Shown here one piece after another: positions 38,130 through 46,860 of a DNA stretch of 64,000 nucleotides. Both the position numbers and the translations under genes were made by a program. The notes beneath the pieces are model-generated. The model was given only the letters and a program-made list of their open reading frames with translations. It had not been told where the DNA came from and searched no databases. The DNA is taken from contig NZ_CP088247.1 of assembly GCF_021117295.1 (NCBI RefSeq), positions 1,265,501-1,329,500 on the forward strand, in the 5' to 3' direction. Source of the DNA: Methylorubrum sp. B1-46. Lineage in GTDB: Bacteria > Pseudomonadota > Alphaproteobacteria > Rhizobiales > Beijerinckiaceae. How positions within the stretch are numbered: position 1 is the first letter of the stretch; each line of letters opens with the position of its first letter.

Positions 38130-38837
38130 GCGGTGACGCCCGAGCCGCTCGCTGTTCTCGATGCCTTTGCGGGCGATGCGCGGTACGATCCCGCGCGCCC
38201 GACACTCCTGGCGCCTCGCCCTGGCATCGTAGGCCTTGTCGGCGTGCAGCTTGCCGGGCCGCCTGCGTGGTCGCCCGCGCCGTCCCTTTCGCAGGGGCGG
38301 GATGGCGTCGAGGGTCTGGGCCCTCATCACGCTGTCGTGCCGGTTGGCCCCGCTCAGGCGGAAGCCGCGCGGCGTGCCGCGCGCATCGGTGACGAGGTGG
38401 CGCTTCGTACCCGGCTTGCCCCGGTCCGTCGGGTTCGGGTCGGTGGCAGAGCCCCTTTTTTGGCCGGGACAGATGCACTGTCCAGGCTCGCCCGGCTCCC
38501 GTCGATCTCACCGGCCGCGTGAAGGCGCTCCAGCAGGACTCGATGCAGGCGCGCCCCGACACCCGCCTCCTGCCAGTCGCGCAGCCGACGCCAGCCACTC
38601 ATCCCGCAGCCGCAGCCCATTTCAGCCGGCAGCCCAGGGCAACCCGGAGCGCAGGACGAACAGGATACCGGTCAGCGCCGCCCGGCTCTCGATCGGACGT
38701 CGGCCGCCCTTCGGACGCGGCCGGGGCGGCGGCAGATGCGGGGCAATCTCGCGCCAGAGATCATCGGGCAGAAGCGGACGTGCCATACCAACCAACGCCC
38801 GACCAAGCGGTCCCTGCCCGTTCTGTTAGGCGCTCTT
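38130..38837 (-). mobile_element. IS5-family (IS427-like) element, copy 2, truncated at the transposase 3' side
   Basis: Carries the transposase start (minus strand, ATG at 38787: MARPLLPDDLW), the stretch RPIESRAALTGILFVLRSGL, and the body shared with copy 1 (38130-38699 equals 2645-3214). The right terminus GTTCTGTTAGGCGCTCTT is at 38820-38837. The A6-G4 slippery run is at 38452-38461 and the second frame change near 38625 is the same as in copy 1. About 150 bases with the transposase C-terminus and left end are missing, replaced by the fragment of another IS. Non-functional. Confidence 0.85.
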
Positions 38838-38920
38838 AGTGTCTCTCACAAAACTCCCGACGCGCCGTCATTGCCAGAGTGACGACGGCCAGAGAGCGGG
38901 AGTTTTGTGAGGCACTCTTA
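38838..38920 (+). repeat. Palindromic intergenic repeat, copy R3
   Basis: GTGTCTCTCACAAAACTCCC (38839-38858) pairs with GGGAGTTTTGTGAGGCAC (38898-38915). TTA precedes and TCTTA follows. It directly abuts the right terminus of IS copy 2 and ends five bases before the stop codon of the TerC-type gene on the minus strand. Confidence 0.8.
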
Positions 38921-38924
38921 AGCC

Positions 38925-39677
38925 TCAGCGGCCGAGGATATCGGCCTCCGCCGTGACCACGGCCTCGGCCTGCTCACCCGCGACAGCCCGATCGGACTTG
39001 CGCTTGAGGAGGGCGCCGATGCCGATGACGAGGACGGCGCCGAGGGCACCCGCCACGACATGCAGACTGGGCTGCAGAGCGGTGGGCAGGGCCTCGATCA
39101 CGTGCTGCTGCACCATCCGATCGGTGACGATCATCTCGCCCGCCACCCAGCCGAGAAGCCCGCCGCCGAACCAGATCAGCATCGGGAAGCGGTCGATCAG
39201 GCGGGTGATCAAGGTCGCGCCGACCACGAGGAGCGGGACGGAGAGAGCCAGGCCGATAATGAAGAGCTCATCGTGCCCCTTGGCGGCCCCCGCCACGGCG
39301 ACGACGTTGTCGAAGCTCATGACCGCGTCGGCGACGGCGATCGTCCAGATTGCCTTGGGCAGGCTGGACTGCTCCTTGATACTGCTCTCGTCCTCCTCCT
39401 CACCGCGCACCAGCTTCACGGCGATGTGCAGCAGGATCATCCCGCCGACGACTTTCAGCAGCGGCACCGCGAGAAGCTGCGAGATGATGAGGGCGAAGAC
39501 GATCCGCAGAAGCGCCGCGACCAGGGCACCGACATACACACCGATCCGCCGCTGCCGCTCGGGCAGCCCACGGCAGGCCAGGGCGATGACCACGGCGTTG
39601 TCGCCCGACAGGAGGATGTCGATCCAGATGATCTGGAGAAGGGACAGCAGGAAGGAGGAACTGAGATAGGTGTCCAC
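38925..39677 (-). CDS. TerC/YjbE-type integral membrane protein
   Basis: A 250-aa protein with about seven membrane segments and the TerC signature acids: 'LLQIIWIDILLSGDNAVVIA' near residue 12 and 'IAVADAVMSFDNVVAVAGAA' near residue 113. TerC/YjbE proteins are linked to manganese or other metal export. It begins with GTG. The 110-base leader has a strong hairpin, GGTGCGAACG-CTGG-CGTTCGCACC on the minus strand (39713-39736 region). The gene lies between palindromic repeats R3 and R4. Confidence 0.82.
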   Translation of the reverse strand: MDTYLSSSFLLSLLQIIWIDILLSGDNAVVIALACRGLPERQRRIGVYVGALVAALLRIVFALIISQLLAVPLLKVVGGMILLHIAVKLVRGEEEDESSIKEQSSLPKAIWTIAVADAVMSFDNVVAVAGAAKGHDELFIIGLALSVPLLVVGATLITRLIDRFPMLIWFGGGLLGWVAGEMIVTDRMVQQHVIEALPTALQPSLHVVAGALGAVLVIGIGALLKRKSDRAVAGEQAEAVVTAEADILGR

Positions 39678-39786
39678 GATTCGCGCGCTTTCGCTGTCCC
39701 GGCCCGTCGCGGCGGTGCGAACGCCAGCGTTCGCACCGTGGTCTCACAGGACGATGAGGATGTTCGGTGAGGCCGGCCGCATCGCT

Positions 39787-39872
39787 AAAAGTGCCTCACA
39801 AAATTCCCGGTCACCGACGGCTCTCGTTCTGGTGAGGACAGCGCGGCGGGAGTTTTGTGAGAGACACTAAGG
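39787..39872 (-). repeat. Palindromic intergenic repeat, copy R4
   Basis: GTGCCTCACAAAATTCCCGG (39791-39810) pairs with GGGAGTTTTGTGAGAGACAC (39849-39868). It is flanked by CTAAAA and TAAGG. Opposite direction to R3, so R3 and R4 frame the TerC-type gene as a large inverted pair. Confidence 0.75.
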
Positions 39873-39994
39873 GGAGCGCCGGCTCGATGGGCTTCTTCGA
39901 CGGAGGGATACCGGATCGCTGCGGGTCACACAGCGGCGTCCGCCGAAGGCCGGTCCCGCCGGCAACCTGCCCGGGACCGGCCCTCGAAGGCGTG

Positions 39995-40966
39995 TCAGGG
40001 ATTGCCCTCGGCAGCGGACCGGAGGACGGGCGTCCAGCGGGCGACCTCGCTCTCGACGAGCTTCTGCAGCGCGTCGGGCCCGGCCTCGGCCTCCTTCGGC
40101 ACCGTACCGCCGAGTTCGAGGATGCGCTTCTTCGCGCCCGGATCCTTGAGCGCGGTATCGAGGGCGGCGACGAGCTTGGCCCGGACATCGGCCGGCAGGC
40201 CCTTCGGTGCGAAGACGGCGTTCCAGGCGCTGACTTGGTAATCGGGCAGGCCCGCTTCCTTCGTGGTCGGCACATCGGGCAGGCTCGGGGAGCGCTCAGG
40301 GGTCGCGATCGCGTAGGCCTTGATCGTGCCGCCGGTGATCTGCGGGGCGACGTTGACGATCTGATCGGTCATAAAGTCGACCTGCCCCGCCACCAGGTCG
40401 TTCAGCGCCGGCCCGGTGCCGCGATAGACGACGAGCGTGGGCTTGGCGCCGATGAGCGAGTTGAACAGGATGCCCGTCGAGTGCGAGACGGAGCCGACGC
40501 CGGCATGGGCTTGGTTGACCGAGGCGCCGCCGCTCTTCAGTGCCTCGACGAAGCCCTTCAGGTCAGGGGCCGCCATGGATTTCTTGGCTACGATGACGAT
40601 CGGCGTGCCGGCGGCCAGCCCGATCGGGTCGAAGCTCTTGGCGGGATCGTATTTCAGACCCTTGAACAGGGCCGGCGCCGCGCCGTGCGTGCCCATATGG
40701 CCCATCATGATGGTGTAGCCATCGGGCGAGGCCTGCGAGGCTCGGGTGATGCCGGTCGTGCCGCCGGCGCCCGTCACGTTCTCGATGACGACCTGCTGGC
40801 CCAGCGCCCGCGACATCGGCTCGGCGACGATGCGCGCGACGACGTCGGTCGGGCCGCCGGCCGCGAACGGCACCACCATGGTGATCGGGCGCTGGGGGTA
40901 GGTGTCCGCCGCTGCCCCGAAGGCGGCGAGCACCGACAGGAGACTGATCGCGAGAGCCGTTCTCAT
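39995..40966 (-). CDS. tctC: Tripartite tricarboxylate transporter substrate-binding protein (first system)
   Basis: A 323-aa Bug-family periplasmic binding protein with a signal peptide (ISLLSVLAAFGAAADTYP). Family features: 'YPQRPITMVVPFAAGGPTDV', 'LGQQVVIENVTGAGGTTGI', 'TIMMGHMGTHGAAPALF', 'VVYRGTGPALNDLVAGQVDF' and 'LPDVPTTKEAGLPDYQVSAW'. It is the last gene of tctB-tctA-tctC on the minus strand. GAGGAAACC before the ATG at 40966 fixes the start; the frame is open upstream inside tctA. Bug proteins bind carboxylates; the ligand here is unknown. Confidence 0.88.
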   Translation of the reverse strand: MRTALAISLLSVLAAFGAAADTYPQRPITMVVPFAAGGPTDVVARIVAEPMSRALGQQVVIENVTGAGGTTGITRASQASPDGYTIMMGHMGTHGAAPALFKGLKYDPAKSFDPIGLAAGTPIVIVAKKSMAAPDLKGFVEALKSGGASVNQAHAGVGSVSHSTGILFNSLIGAKPTLVVYRGTGPALNDLVAGQVDFMTDQIVNVAPQITGGTIKAYAIATPERSPSLPDVPTTKEAGLPDYQVSAWNAVFAPKGLPADVRAKLVAALDTALKDPGAKKRILELGGTVPKEAEAGPDALQKLVESEVARWTPVLRSAAEGNP

Positions 40967-41031
40967 GGTTTCCTCATCCCTTCCTGATGTCGTCTCTTCG
41001 GAGCGTTCCGGGCCCCTCGGGCACCGGGCGC

Positions 41032-42537
41032 TCAGGCTTCTGTGAAGACCTCGTCGCGGCTTCGCCGCAGCGAGGGCAGCAGCGCCAGCGCCAGAATGGT
41101 GAAGGCGACGAGAAACAGCACCGCGCTGACCGGACGCTCGAGGAAGACCATGGCATCGCCGCGCGACAGGGTGAGCGCGCGCCGAAGATATTCCTCCATC
41201 AGCCGGCCCAGCACGAAGCCGAGCAGGAGCGGCGCGGGCTCGAAGCCGAACTTGATCAGCGCGTAGCCGAAGATTCCGAAGGCCGCGATCAGCATCACGT
41301 CGGTCGGCAACGCGTTGATCGAGTAGATGCCGATCGAGCAGAACATCAGGATCGCAGGGAACATCAGCCGGTAGGGCACCTTCAGCAGGCGCACCCAGAT
41401 GCCGACCAGCGGCAGGTTGATGACCAGCAGCATCAGGTTGCCGATCCACATCGAGGCGATCATGCCCCAGAACAGGTTGGGGCTCTTGGTCATCACGCCG
41501 GGCCCCGGAACGATGCCGTGGATCGTCATCGCGCCGACCATCAGCGCCATCACGGCATTGGGCGGGATGCCGAGGGTGAGGAGCGGGATGAAGGCGGTCT
41601 GCGCGCCCGCGTTGTTGGCGCTCTCCGGGCCGGCGACGCCCTCGATGGCGCCGCGGCCGAAGCGGCTCGGATCCCGCGCGATGCGCTTCTCGACGGTGTA
41701 GGCGGCAAAGGGCCCGAGGACGGCGCCATTGCCAGGCAGGATGCCGAGCGTCGCCCCGATCGCGGTGCCGCGCAAGGTCGCGGGCATCGCCTGACGCAGA
41801 TCGACCAAGCCCGGCAGCAGGCGGCCGATGCGCGCCCGCGCGATCTCCCGCGTCTCGGTCTGGTCGAGGTTGCGCAGGATCTCCGCCACCCCGAACAGGC
41901 CCATGGCCAGCACGGAGAAGTCGATGCCGTCCGTCAGAAAGGTGAAGCCGAAGGTCATCCGCTCCTCGCCGGTCTCGAGGTCGGTGCCGACGCAGGCGAA
42001 CAGGATGCCGACCAGGATCATGGCCACGGCCTTGAGCACGGAGCCGTGGGCGAGGACGACGGCGAAGGCCAGCCCCATCACCATCAGGGCGAAGTATTCC
42101 GCCGGCCCGAAGATCAGCGCGAGGCGGGTCAGCGGCGCGCCGAGCGCCGCGATCAGCAGCGTGGCGACGGTGCCAGCGAAGAACGAGGCGATCGCGGCCG
42201 TGCCGAGCGCGATGCCGGCCCGGCCCTGCCGCGCCATCTGATGCCCGTCCAGCGTGGTGACGACCGAAGTCGCCTCGCCGGGGATGTTGACGAGGATCGC
42301 GGTGGTCGAGCCGCCGTACTGCGCCCCGTAATAGATGCCGGCGAGCATGATCAGCGCGCCCACCGGATCGAGGCCGAAGGTGATCGGCAGGAGCATGGCG
42401 ATCGTGGCGATCGGCCCAACGCCGGGCAGCACGCCGATCAGCGTGCCGACGAGGCAGCCGAGGAAGCAGAGCAACAGGTTCTGCAGGCTCAGCGCGACGG
42501 CGAAGCCGAGACCGAGATTGGAGAGGAGATCCGGCAC
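41032..42537 (-). CDS. tctA: Tripartite tricarboxylate transporter large permease (first system)
   Basis: A 501-aa permease with about ten to twelve membrane segments. TctA signatures: 'LVGTLIGVLPGVGPIATIAM', 'YYGAQYGGSTTAILVNIPGE', 'LGILPGNGAVLGPFAAYTVE' and 'TAFIPLLTLGIPPNAVMALM'. GTG start. It follows tctB after 16 bases and forms the translocation channel with the small subunit. Confidence 0.9.
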   Translation of the reverse strand: MPDLLSNLGLGFAVALSLQNLLLCFLGCLVGTLIGVLPGVGPIATIAMLLPITFGLDPVGALIMLAGIYYGAQYGGSTTAILVNIPGEATSVVTTLDGHQMARQGRAGIALGTAAIASFFAGTVATLLIAALGAPLTRLALIFGPAEYFALMVMGLAFAVVLAHGSVLKAVAMILVGILFACVGTDLETGEERMTFGFTFLTDGIDFSVLAMGLFGVAEILRNLDQTETREIARARIGRLLPGLVDLRQAMPATLRGTAIGATLGILPGNGAVLGPFAAYTVEKRIARDPSRFGRGAIEGVAGPESANNAGAQTAFIPLLTLGIPPNAVMALMVGAMTIHGIVPGPGVMTKSPNLFWGMIASMWIGNLMLLVINLPLVGIWVRLLKVPYRLMFPAILMFCSIGIYSINALPTDVMLIAAFGIFGYALIKFGFEPAPLLLGFVLGRLMEEYLRRALTLSRGDAMVFLERPVSAVLFLVAFTILALALLPSLRRSRDEVFTEA

Positions 42538-42553
42538 GGGCTTGCGCTTCCGA

Positions 42554-43219
42554 TCAGGCAGTCATCGAGTGCCGGGCGACGTCGGTCTCGCCGCGCCGGG
42601 CCGACCGGCGTTGCAGGACGAGCAGACAGAGCCCTATCAGGGCGAGCGTCCCGGCCATCAGCCGCAGGAGCACCCGCGAAGGAATCGTTCCGCTCGCCGC
42701 CTCGACCAGGGCGCTGGGAAAGAGCGGAATCGGCAGGTTGAGCAGATCGCCGAACAGCAGCATGCATCCGGCGGTGAGAAGCAGCGCCAGGATCAGAAGC
42801 TCGCGGAACCGCGCCTCGGGGCTGGCATAGCCCGCGAGGATGACCGCGAGGGGACCGGCGACGATCAGGCCGAGGCCGGGCGTGGTGACGGGGCCGAGGG
42901 TGGCGGGCCGGATCGTGGCCGCGAAGGCGAGGATGGCCAGGACGACGACGACCGGACCGCGCAGGCCGACGGCCTGAAGCCCCTCGCCGCCGCGGACGAA
43001 GCCCGTCACGGCCAGCACGACCCCGCTGGCGGCCACGCCGATCGCCACCCAGTGCGGCAGCATGCCGGGACCCATCGCACCGAGGGTGCCGCGCGGCAGA
43101 TCACCCGTGGCCCAGACGCCGAACACCCCGAGCAGCACGAGGCCGAGGCCGGCCACCACGTTCTGCGGTATGCGCGAGAGCGCATGTCCCGCCCCAGCGC
43201 CACTCGACCGGTCGCTCAT
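42554..43219 (-). CDS. tctB: Tripartite tricarboxylate transporter small permease (first system)
   Basis: A 221-aa TctB family protein with four membrane segments ('NVVAGLGLVLLGVFGVWATG', 'HWVAIGVAASGVVLAVTGFV', 'ILALLLTAGCMLLFGDLLNL', 'LMAGTLALIGLCLLVLQ'). GAGAGGGGA precedes the ATG. It leads the operon. The 370 bases upstream (43220-43591) carry no gene and contain the shared control region with the small secreted protein on the other strand. Confidence 0.82.
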   Translation of the reverse strand: MSDRSSGAGAGHALSRIPQNVVAGLGLVLLGVFGVWATGDLPRGTLGAMGPGMLPHWVAIGVAASGVVLAVTGFVRGGEGLQAVGLRGPVVVVLAILAFAATIRPATLGPVTTPGLGLIVAGPLAVILAGYASPEARFRELLILALLLTAGCMLLFGDLLNLPIPLFPSALVEAASGTIPSRVLLRLMAGTLALIGLCLLVLQRRSARRGETDVARHSMTA

Positions 43220-43591
43220 TGTCCCCTCTCAAACGGGCATGCCCGCACCGGCGACTCCGGTGTGCGCTGCACATCGGGAACGACCGGTCCCTCCCCCGAG
43301 GAATTTTGTCTGAAGCCTATGCTGCAAAGCCAAGATTCCGCAAGAGCTTGCGCCCGCGAAATGCTGTCGTTCCAAACCCATTGTTGCCGACAACAGACCC
43401 GGCGGCCGCCACGCCGGCCCCGCTCGACAGCGCCGAGACAAGCCGGCAGGCCTTGCTCGCCACGGCGCAACGGCCGTTTCGATCAGAGATACGGACGCGT
43501 CGGGTTGTCGGTCGAACGGCGTCGATGTCTGAACCCTTTTCTGTGATTGCGCGTTTGCCTCCCCGGTTTAGCAGTTTAGGGGAGAGGACGA

Positions 43592-43849
43592 ATGTCCATA
43601 CGTAAGGTTCTCGTCGCGGCGGCCGCCCTCGGCACACTGATGATCCTCAATGCTCCGAGCCATGCACAGGGGTTCCGGATCGGTCCCGGCGGCGTGGAAA
43701 TTGATGATGGCCGCGGCTATCGCGAAGAGCGTGAGGAGCGCCGCTATCGCCGCATGTGCCGGGACCTTCGCGATCGCTGCGAGAACAAGGACATCTACGG
43801 CGAGGAAGGTCAGGGCAATTGCCGGCGCTACCGCCGCATGTGCGGCTAA
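43592..43849 (+). CDS. Small secreted Arg/Cys-rich protein
   Basis: An 85-aa protein with a clear signal peptide (VLVAAAALGTLMILNAPSHA, cleavage after residue 25). The mature part is about 60 residues, strongly charged, with four Cys and a repeated 'RRYRRMC' motif at both ends of the Cys region ('RDLRDRCENKDIYGEEGQGN' between). GGGGAGAGG stands before the ATG. Small periplasmic proteins of this kind are frequent and uncharacterised in methylobacteria. Metal or anion binding is only a guess. Confidence 0.65.
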   Translation: MSIRKVLVAAAALGTLMILNAPSHAQGFRIGPGGVEIDDGRGYREEREERRYRRMCRDLRDRCENKDIYGEEGQGNCRRYRRMCG

Positions 43850-43866
43850 GCGCAACGAAAACTTGT

Positions 43867-43909
43867 CATCGCTCAGAGCGATGTCCGGCCCGATCGCATC
43901 GGGTCGGAC
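43867..43909. terminator. Tandem hairpins between convergent genes
   Basis: CATCGCT-CAG-AGCGATG (43867-43883) is followed at once by GTCCGGCCCGAT-CGC-ATCGGGTCGGAC (43883-43909), the latter near-perfect. The second core (CGATCGCATCGG) recurs in the repeat after the molybdoenzyme at 37.37 kb. Probably a bidirectional transcript end between the secreted protein and the HAD gene. Confidence 0.55.
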
Positions 43910-43961
43910 ATGGTCTAAGGTGCGTCGGCTCAAGGCGCCGGCCCCCATGGAGCGGCCGCGG

Positions 43962-44429
43962 TCAGATGAAGCCGTGCGCGCGCAGGGCCTCGATCGACGA
44001 GGCCGCATTCCGATGATGGATGAAGACGCCGCCGGCCGCCTCCCAGCGATGCCGGTGCGTGGTCCAATCGTCGACCAGCGCGTCGCCGGGACGGCAATGC
44101 TCGCGCTTCAGCGCGGCGGTCGTCGCGATCATCGCCACACCGGGGAAGTGACGCTCCGCCCAGCGCCGCTTCTGCGGCTCGGCCCAGTTCCCCCGCGGCA
44201 AACCGGTGAGGATGACGGGCCGGCAGGCCTCGACCGCCTCGTAGAGTTCCCGCGCATCCGGCAACGGATCGAGGTCGGCGAAGAAGTCCGGCGCGGCCGC
44301 CAGCCGGTTCCAGAACTCCTTCAGGCCGAACCGGTCCTGGAATGCCTCCGGCGACATCCCGAGCACGCGGGTGGCCCCACGATCGAAGTCGGCCAGGACC
44401 CCGTCGCAATCGAGAAACACCGTCGGCAT
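43962..44429 (-). CDS. HAD-superfamily phosphatase, 5'-nucleotidase-like
   Basis: A 155-aa HAD protein. Motif I is 'VFLDCDGVLADFDRGA' (nucleophile Asp8 region), motif II 'RPVILTGLPRGNW' and motif IV 'DALVDDWTTHRHRWEAAGGV'. The 'DCDGVLADF' start is typical of the NT5C/5'-deoxynucleotidase class. The ATG at 44429 was chosen because motif I must lie close to the N-terminus; the open frame upstream is antisense-type sequence. Divergent from the phosphoglycerate mutase gene. Confidence 0.8.
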   Translation of the reverse strand: MPTVFLDCDGVLADFDRGATRVLGMSPEAFQDRFGLKEFWNRLAAAPDFFADLDPLPDARELYEAVEACRPVILTGLPRGNWAEPQKRRWAERHFPGVAMIATTAALKREHCRPGDALVDDWTTHRHRWEAAGGVFIHHRNAASSIEALRAHGFI

Positions 44430-44662
44430 CGCAGCGTCGCACCCTCCGTCGTCTGGCCGCTGCCTGGCAGCGCGGCCCCATCGCAGCCCCTTCGCAGCCC
44501 TCTCGCAAGGCCCGACGGACAACGCGCATCGACGGCTTCGGCTCGCCGCGGCAGCGAAAAGCCGCGGCCTCCATCCCGATCCGCCGATCGCGGCGCGGTG
44601 CACCGCGGCGGGACCCGTGTTGCGAGCCTGTCCGGGCTGCGATAGCTCGCTCCGGCGAGCGG

Positions 44663-45313
44663 ATGGACATGGACAGCAGCAAACACACTCTCGTGCTCGT
44701 GCGGCACGGCCAGAGCGAGGATAACGAGCGGGAGCTGTTTTCCGGATTGCGGGATCCAGCCCTGACGCCCCGCGGCACCGAGGAGGCCGCTGAGGCCGGC
44801 GCCACGCTCCGGTCGCTCGGATATCGCTTCGACGCGGCGTTCACGAGCCGGCTCCGGCGGGCTCAGCACACCCTCGCGCTGATCCTCGATGCGCTGGGCC
44901 AAGCCGATCTGCTGGTGCACGCGGACGCCGCCCTGAACGAACGGGATTACGGAGCGCTGGCGGGCCTCAACAAGACGGAGGCACGGGCGCAGTTCGGCGT
45001 CGAGCAGGTCCGCACCTGGCGGAAATCCTACGACGCGGTGCCGCCCGGCGGCGAGAGCCTGGCGATGACGGGCGCGCGCCTGTGGCCGTACTTCGAGCGC
45101 GCCATCGCCCCTCGCGTGGAAAGCGGCGGCTGCGTGCTCGTCGTCGCCCACGGCAACTCGCTGCGATCGCTGCTCATGCGCCTCGACCGCATCGAACCCG
45201 AGCACATCGAGGTCGTGAACATCGGCACGGCCGAGATCCTCGTCTACCGTTACGACACGGCCACCCGAACGCTCGCCCGAGCGGCGGCGATTCCGACGAA
45301 GACGAGCGCGTGA
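44663..45313 (+). CDS. gpmA: 2,3-bisphosphoglycerate-dependent phosphoglycerate mutase
   Basis: A 216-aa histidine phosphatase-fold protein. 'LVLVRHGQSEDNERELFSGL' carries the phospho-His, followed by 'DPALTPRGTEEAAEAG', 'FTSRLRRAQHTLALIL', 'LNERDYGALAGLNKTEA' and 'VLVVAHGNSLRSLLMRL' with the second catalytic His. These are GpmA features, so interconversion of 2- and 3-phosphoglycerate is expected, which in a serine-cycle methylotroph links glycerate to C3 metabolism. A start at 44663 or 44669 is possible. Confidence 0.85.
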   Translation: MDMDSSKHTLVLVRHGQSEDNERELFSGLRDPALTPRGTEEAAEAGATLRSLGYRFDAAFTSRLRRAQHTLALILDALGQADLLVHADAALNERDYGALAGLNKTEARAQFGVEQVRTWRKSYDAVPPGGESLAMTGARLWPYFERAIAPRVESGGCVLVVAHGNSLRSLLMRLDRIEPEHIEVVNIGTAEILVYRYDTATRTLARAAAIPTKTSA

Positions 45314-45430
45314 TCGATCGTCGCAACGCGGCTCGGATCGGCTTCGCCGCGACGCGGTCGGCGCAGGTACCGTGGCCTCACGCGGCCCACAGCGTGCGAA
45401 GAAATCCCGCGCGCGGGCACGTCAGGGCTT

Positions 45431-45513
45431 AGTGTCTCTCACAAAACTCCCGCTGCGCCGTCATTGCCAGAGTGACGACAGTCAGAGACCGGGAGTTTTG
45501 TGAGGCACTTTTA
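45431..45513 (+). repeat. Palindromic intergenic repeat, copy R5, touching the purC stop codon
   Basis: GTGTCTCTCACAAAACTCCC (45432-45451) pairs with GGGAGTTTTGTGAGGCAC (45491-45508). Its interior differs from R3 at only a few positions. TTTTA at 45509-45513 supplies the stop codon of purC on the minus strand. Confidence 0.8.
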
Positions 45514-46512
45514 GACCGGCCCCTTCGCCTGATCATTACCCAGATACGTCGCGAGATTGCGCCGGATGCGCTCGATCGGCACTTCGGCCGGATCAGGCAG
45601 GACGAAGGTCTCCTGTGTGATGGTCTCGTAGGCGCGGATGTAGACCGCCGCAGCGCCGAGCACGACCTCGGGCGGGATCTCGGGAATCGGATCGCGGTAG
45701 GGATCACAGCGCGCCACGACCCAGTTGCGGACATAGTCCTTGTCGAAGCTCTCGGGCGCCGTCCCGGCCGCGAGCCGCTCGGGATAGCTTTCCGCAAACC
45801 AGTAGCGGCTGCTGTCCGGGGTATGGATCTCGTCGGCGAGCACGATCCGTCCGTCGGCGTCGGTCCCGAACTCGTACTTCGTATCGGCGAGGATGAGGCC
45901 GCGCTCGGCGGCGAGTGCCTGGCCGCGGGCGAACAGCGCCAGCGCCGCCTCGGAGACGGTCTGCCATTGTGCGGCCGTCAGCAGGCCCTGTTCCAGGATC
46001 GCCTTCTCGCTGAGCGGCTCATCGTGTCCGCCATCCGCGGCCTTCGTCGTCGGCGTGATGACCGCTTGCGCCAGACGCTCATGCGCGCGCAGGCCGTCGG
46101 GGAAGCGGTGGCCGTACATCTCGCGCTCGCCGCGCTGATAGCGGGTGAGAATCGAGGTGGAGGTCGTGCCCGCCAGATAGCCCCGCACCACGACCTCCAC
46201 CGGCAGGATGTCGAGCCGTCGCCCGACGACAACGTTGGGGTCCGGATAGGCAAGCACGTGATTCGGACAGATGTCGGCGGTCCGCTCGAACCAGTAGCGG
46301 GCGGTTTGCGTCAGCACCTGCCCCTTGAAAGGAATGGCGGCCAGCGGGCGATCGAAGGCGCTGATCCGATCGGTGGTGATCAGGATCCGGCGGCCGTCGG
46401 CCAGATCGTAGTTGTCGCGAACCTTGCCCCGGTAGCGGTTCGGCAGCCCAGCGATCTCCGCCTCGTCCAGAACGTGATGCGCGTATGGCGCGAGGGCGCT
46501 TGCATCCTTCAT
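45511..46512 (-). CDS. purC: Phosphoribosylaminoimidazole-succinocarboxamide synthase
   Basis: A 333-aa SAICAR synthase (purine synthesis, ATP + CAIR + aspartate). Signatures: '[20 protein letters not shown]' (glycine-rich), '[20 protein letters not shown]', '[20 protein letters not shown]', '[20 protein letters not shown]' and '[10 protein letters not shown]'. It is the long single-domain form also found in yeast and many proteobacteria (about 300 aa). The ATG at 46512 has GGGTGAG upstream; a GTG at 46521 is possible. Its stop codon lies inside the border of repeat R5. Confidence 0.92.
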   Translation of the reverse strand: MKDASALAPYAHHVLDEAEIAGLPNRYRGKVRDNYDLADGRRILITTDRISAFDRPLAAIPFKGQVLTQTARYWFERTADICPNHVLAYPDPNVVVGRRLDILPVEVVVRGYLAGTTSTSILTRYQRGEREMYGHRFPDGLRAHERLAQAVITPTTKAADGGHDEPLSEKAILEQGLLTAAQWQTVSEAALALFARGQALAAERGLILADTKYEFGTDADGRIVLADEIHTPDSSRYWFAESYPERLAAGTAPESFDKDYVRNWVVARCDPYRDPIPEIPPEVVLGAAAVYIRAYETITQETFVLPDPAEVPIERIRRNLATYLGNDQAKGPV

Positions 46513-46860
46513 TCGTCTCACCCGCTCATGTCAGGAAGGGAGTTCAAGCACGCCTCGTAGCAGGGAAGCGCCCCATCGTCGCCGCGGAAGGAGGCGCAGC
46601 GCTCCTGTCTCCGGGGCCGCCCGGCGGACCCGCAGGCGCTGTGAACAACCCTTCCCCGACGGCTCCGCTCACGACGATCCTCGTTTGCGCAGGGTATCGG
46701 GCCTCTTTCCGGAGCCTCGCGCCGCAAGGCGGCCCGGAGCGGGCCGCCGGCATCATTTCCAAAGCCGCGCCCGCGTGCAAAACTTCTCGCTCGACCCTGC
46801 GGAAGGCCGTGCCCCCGGCTTCGGCCGGAGAGACCCTTCGGACAAACGGATCGGAGCGCG

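Noticed and set aside
39678..39790. Manganese (yybP-ykoY) riboswitch in the leader of the TerC-type gene
   Set aside because: There is a strong hairpin and a GAGACC string, but the conserved 5' GGGGAGUA-type loop is not present. A covariance search (RF00080) would settle it.
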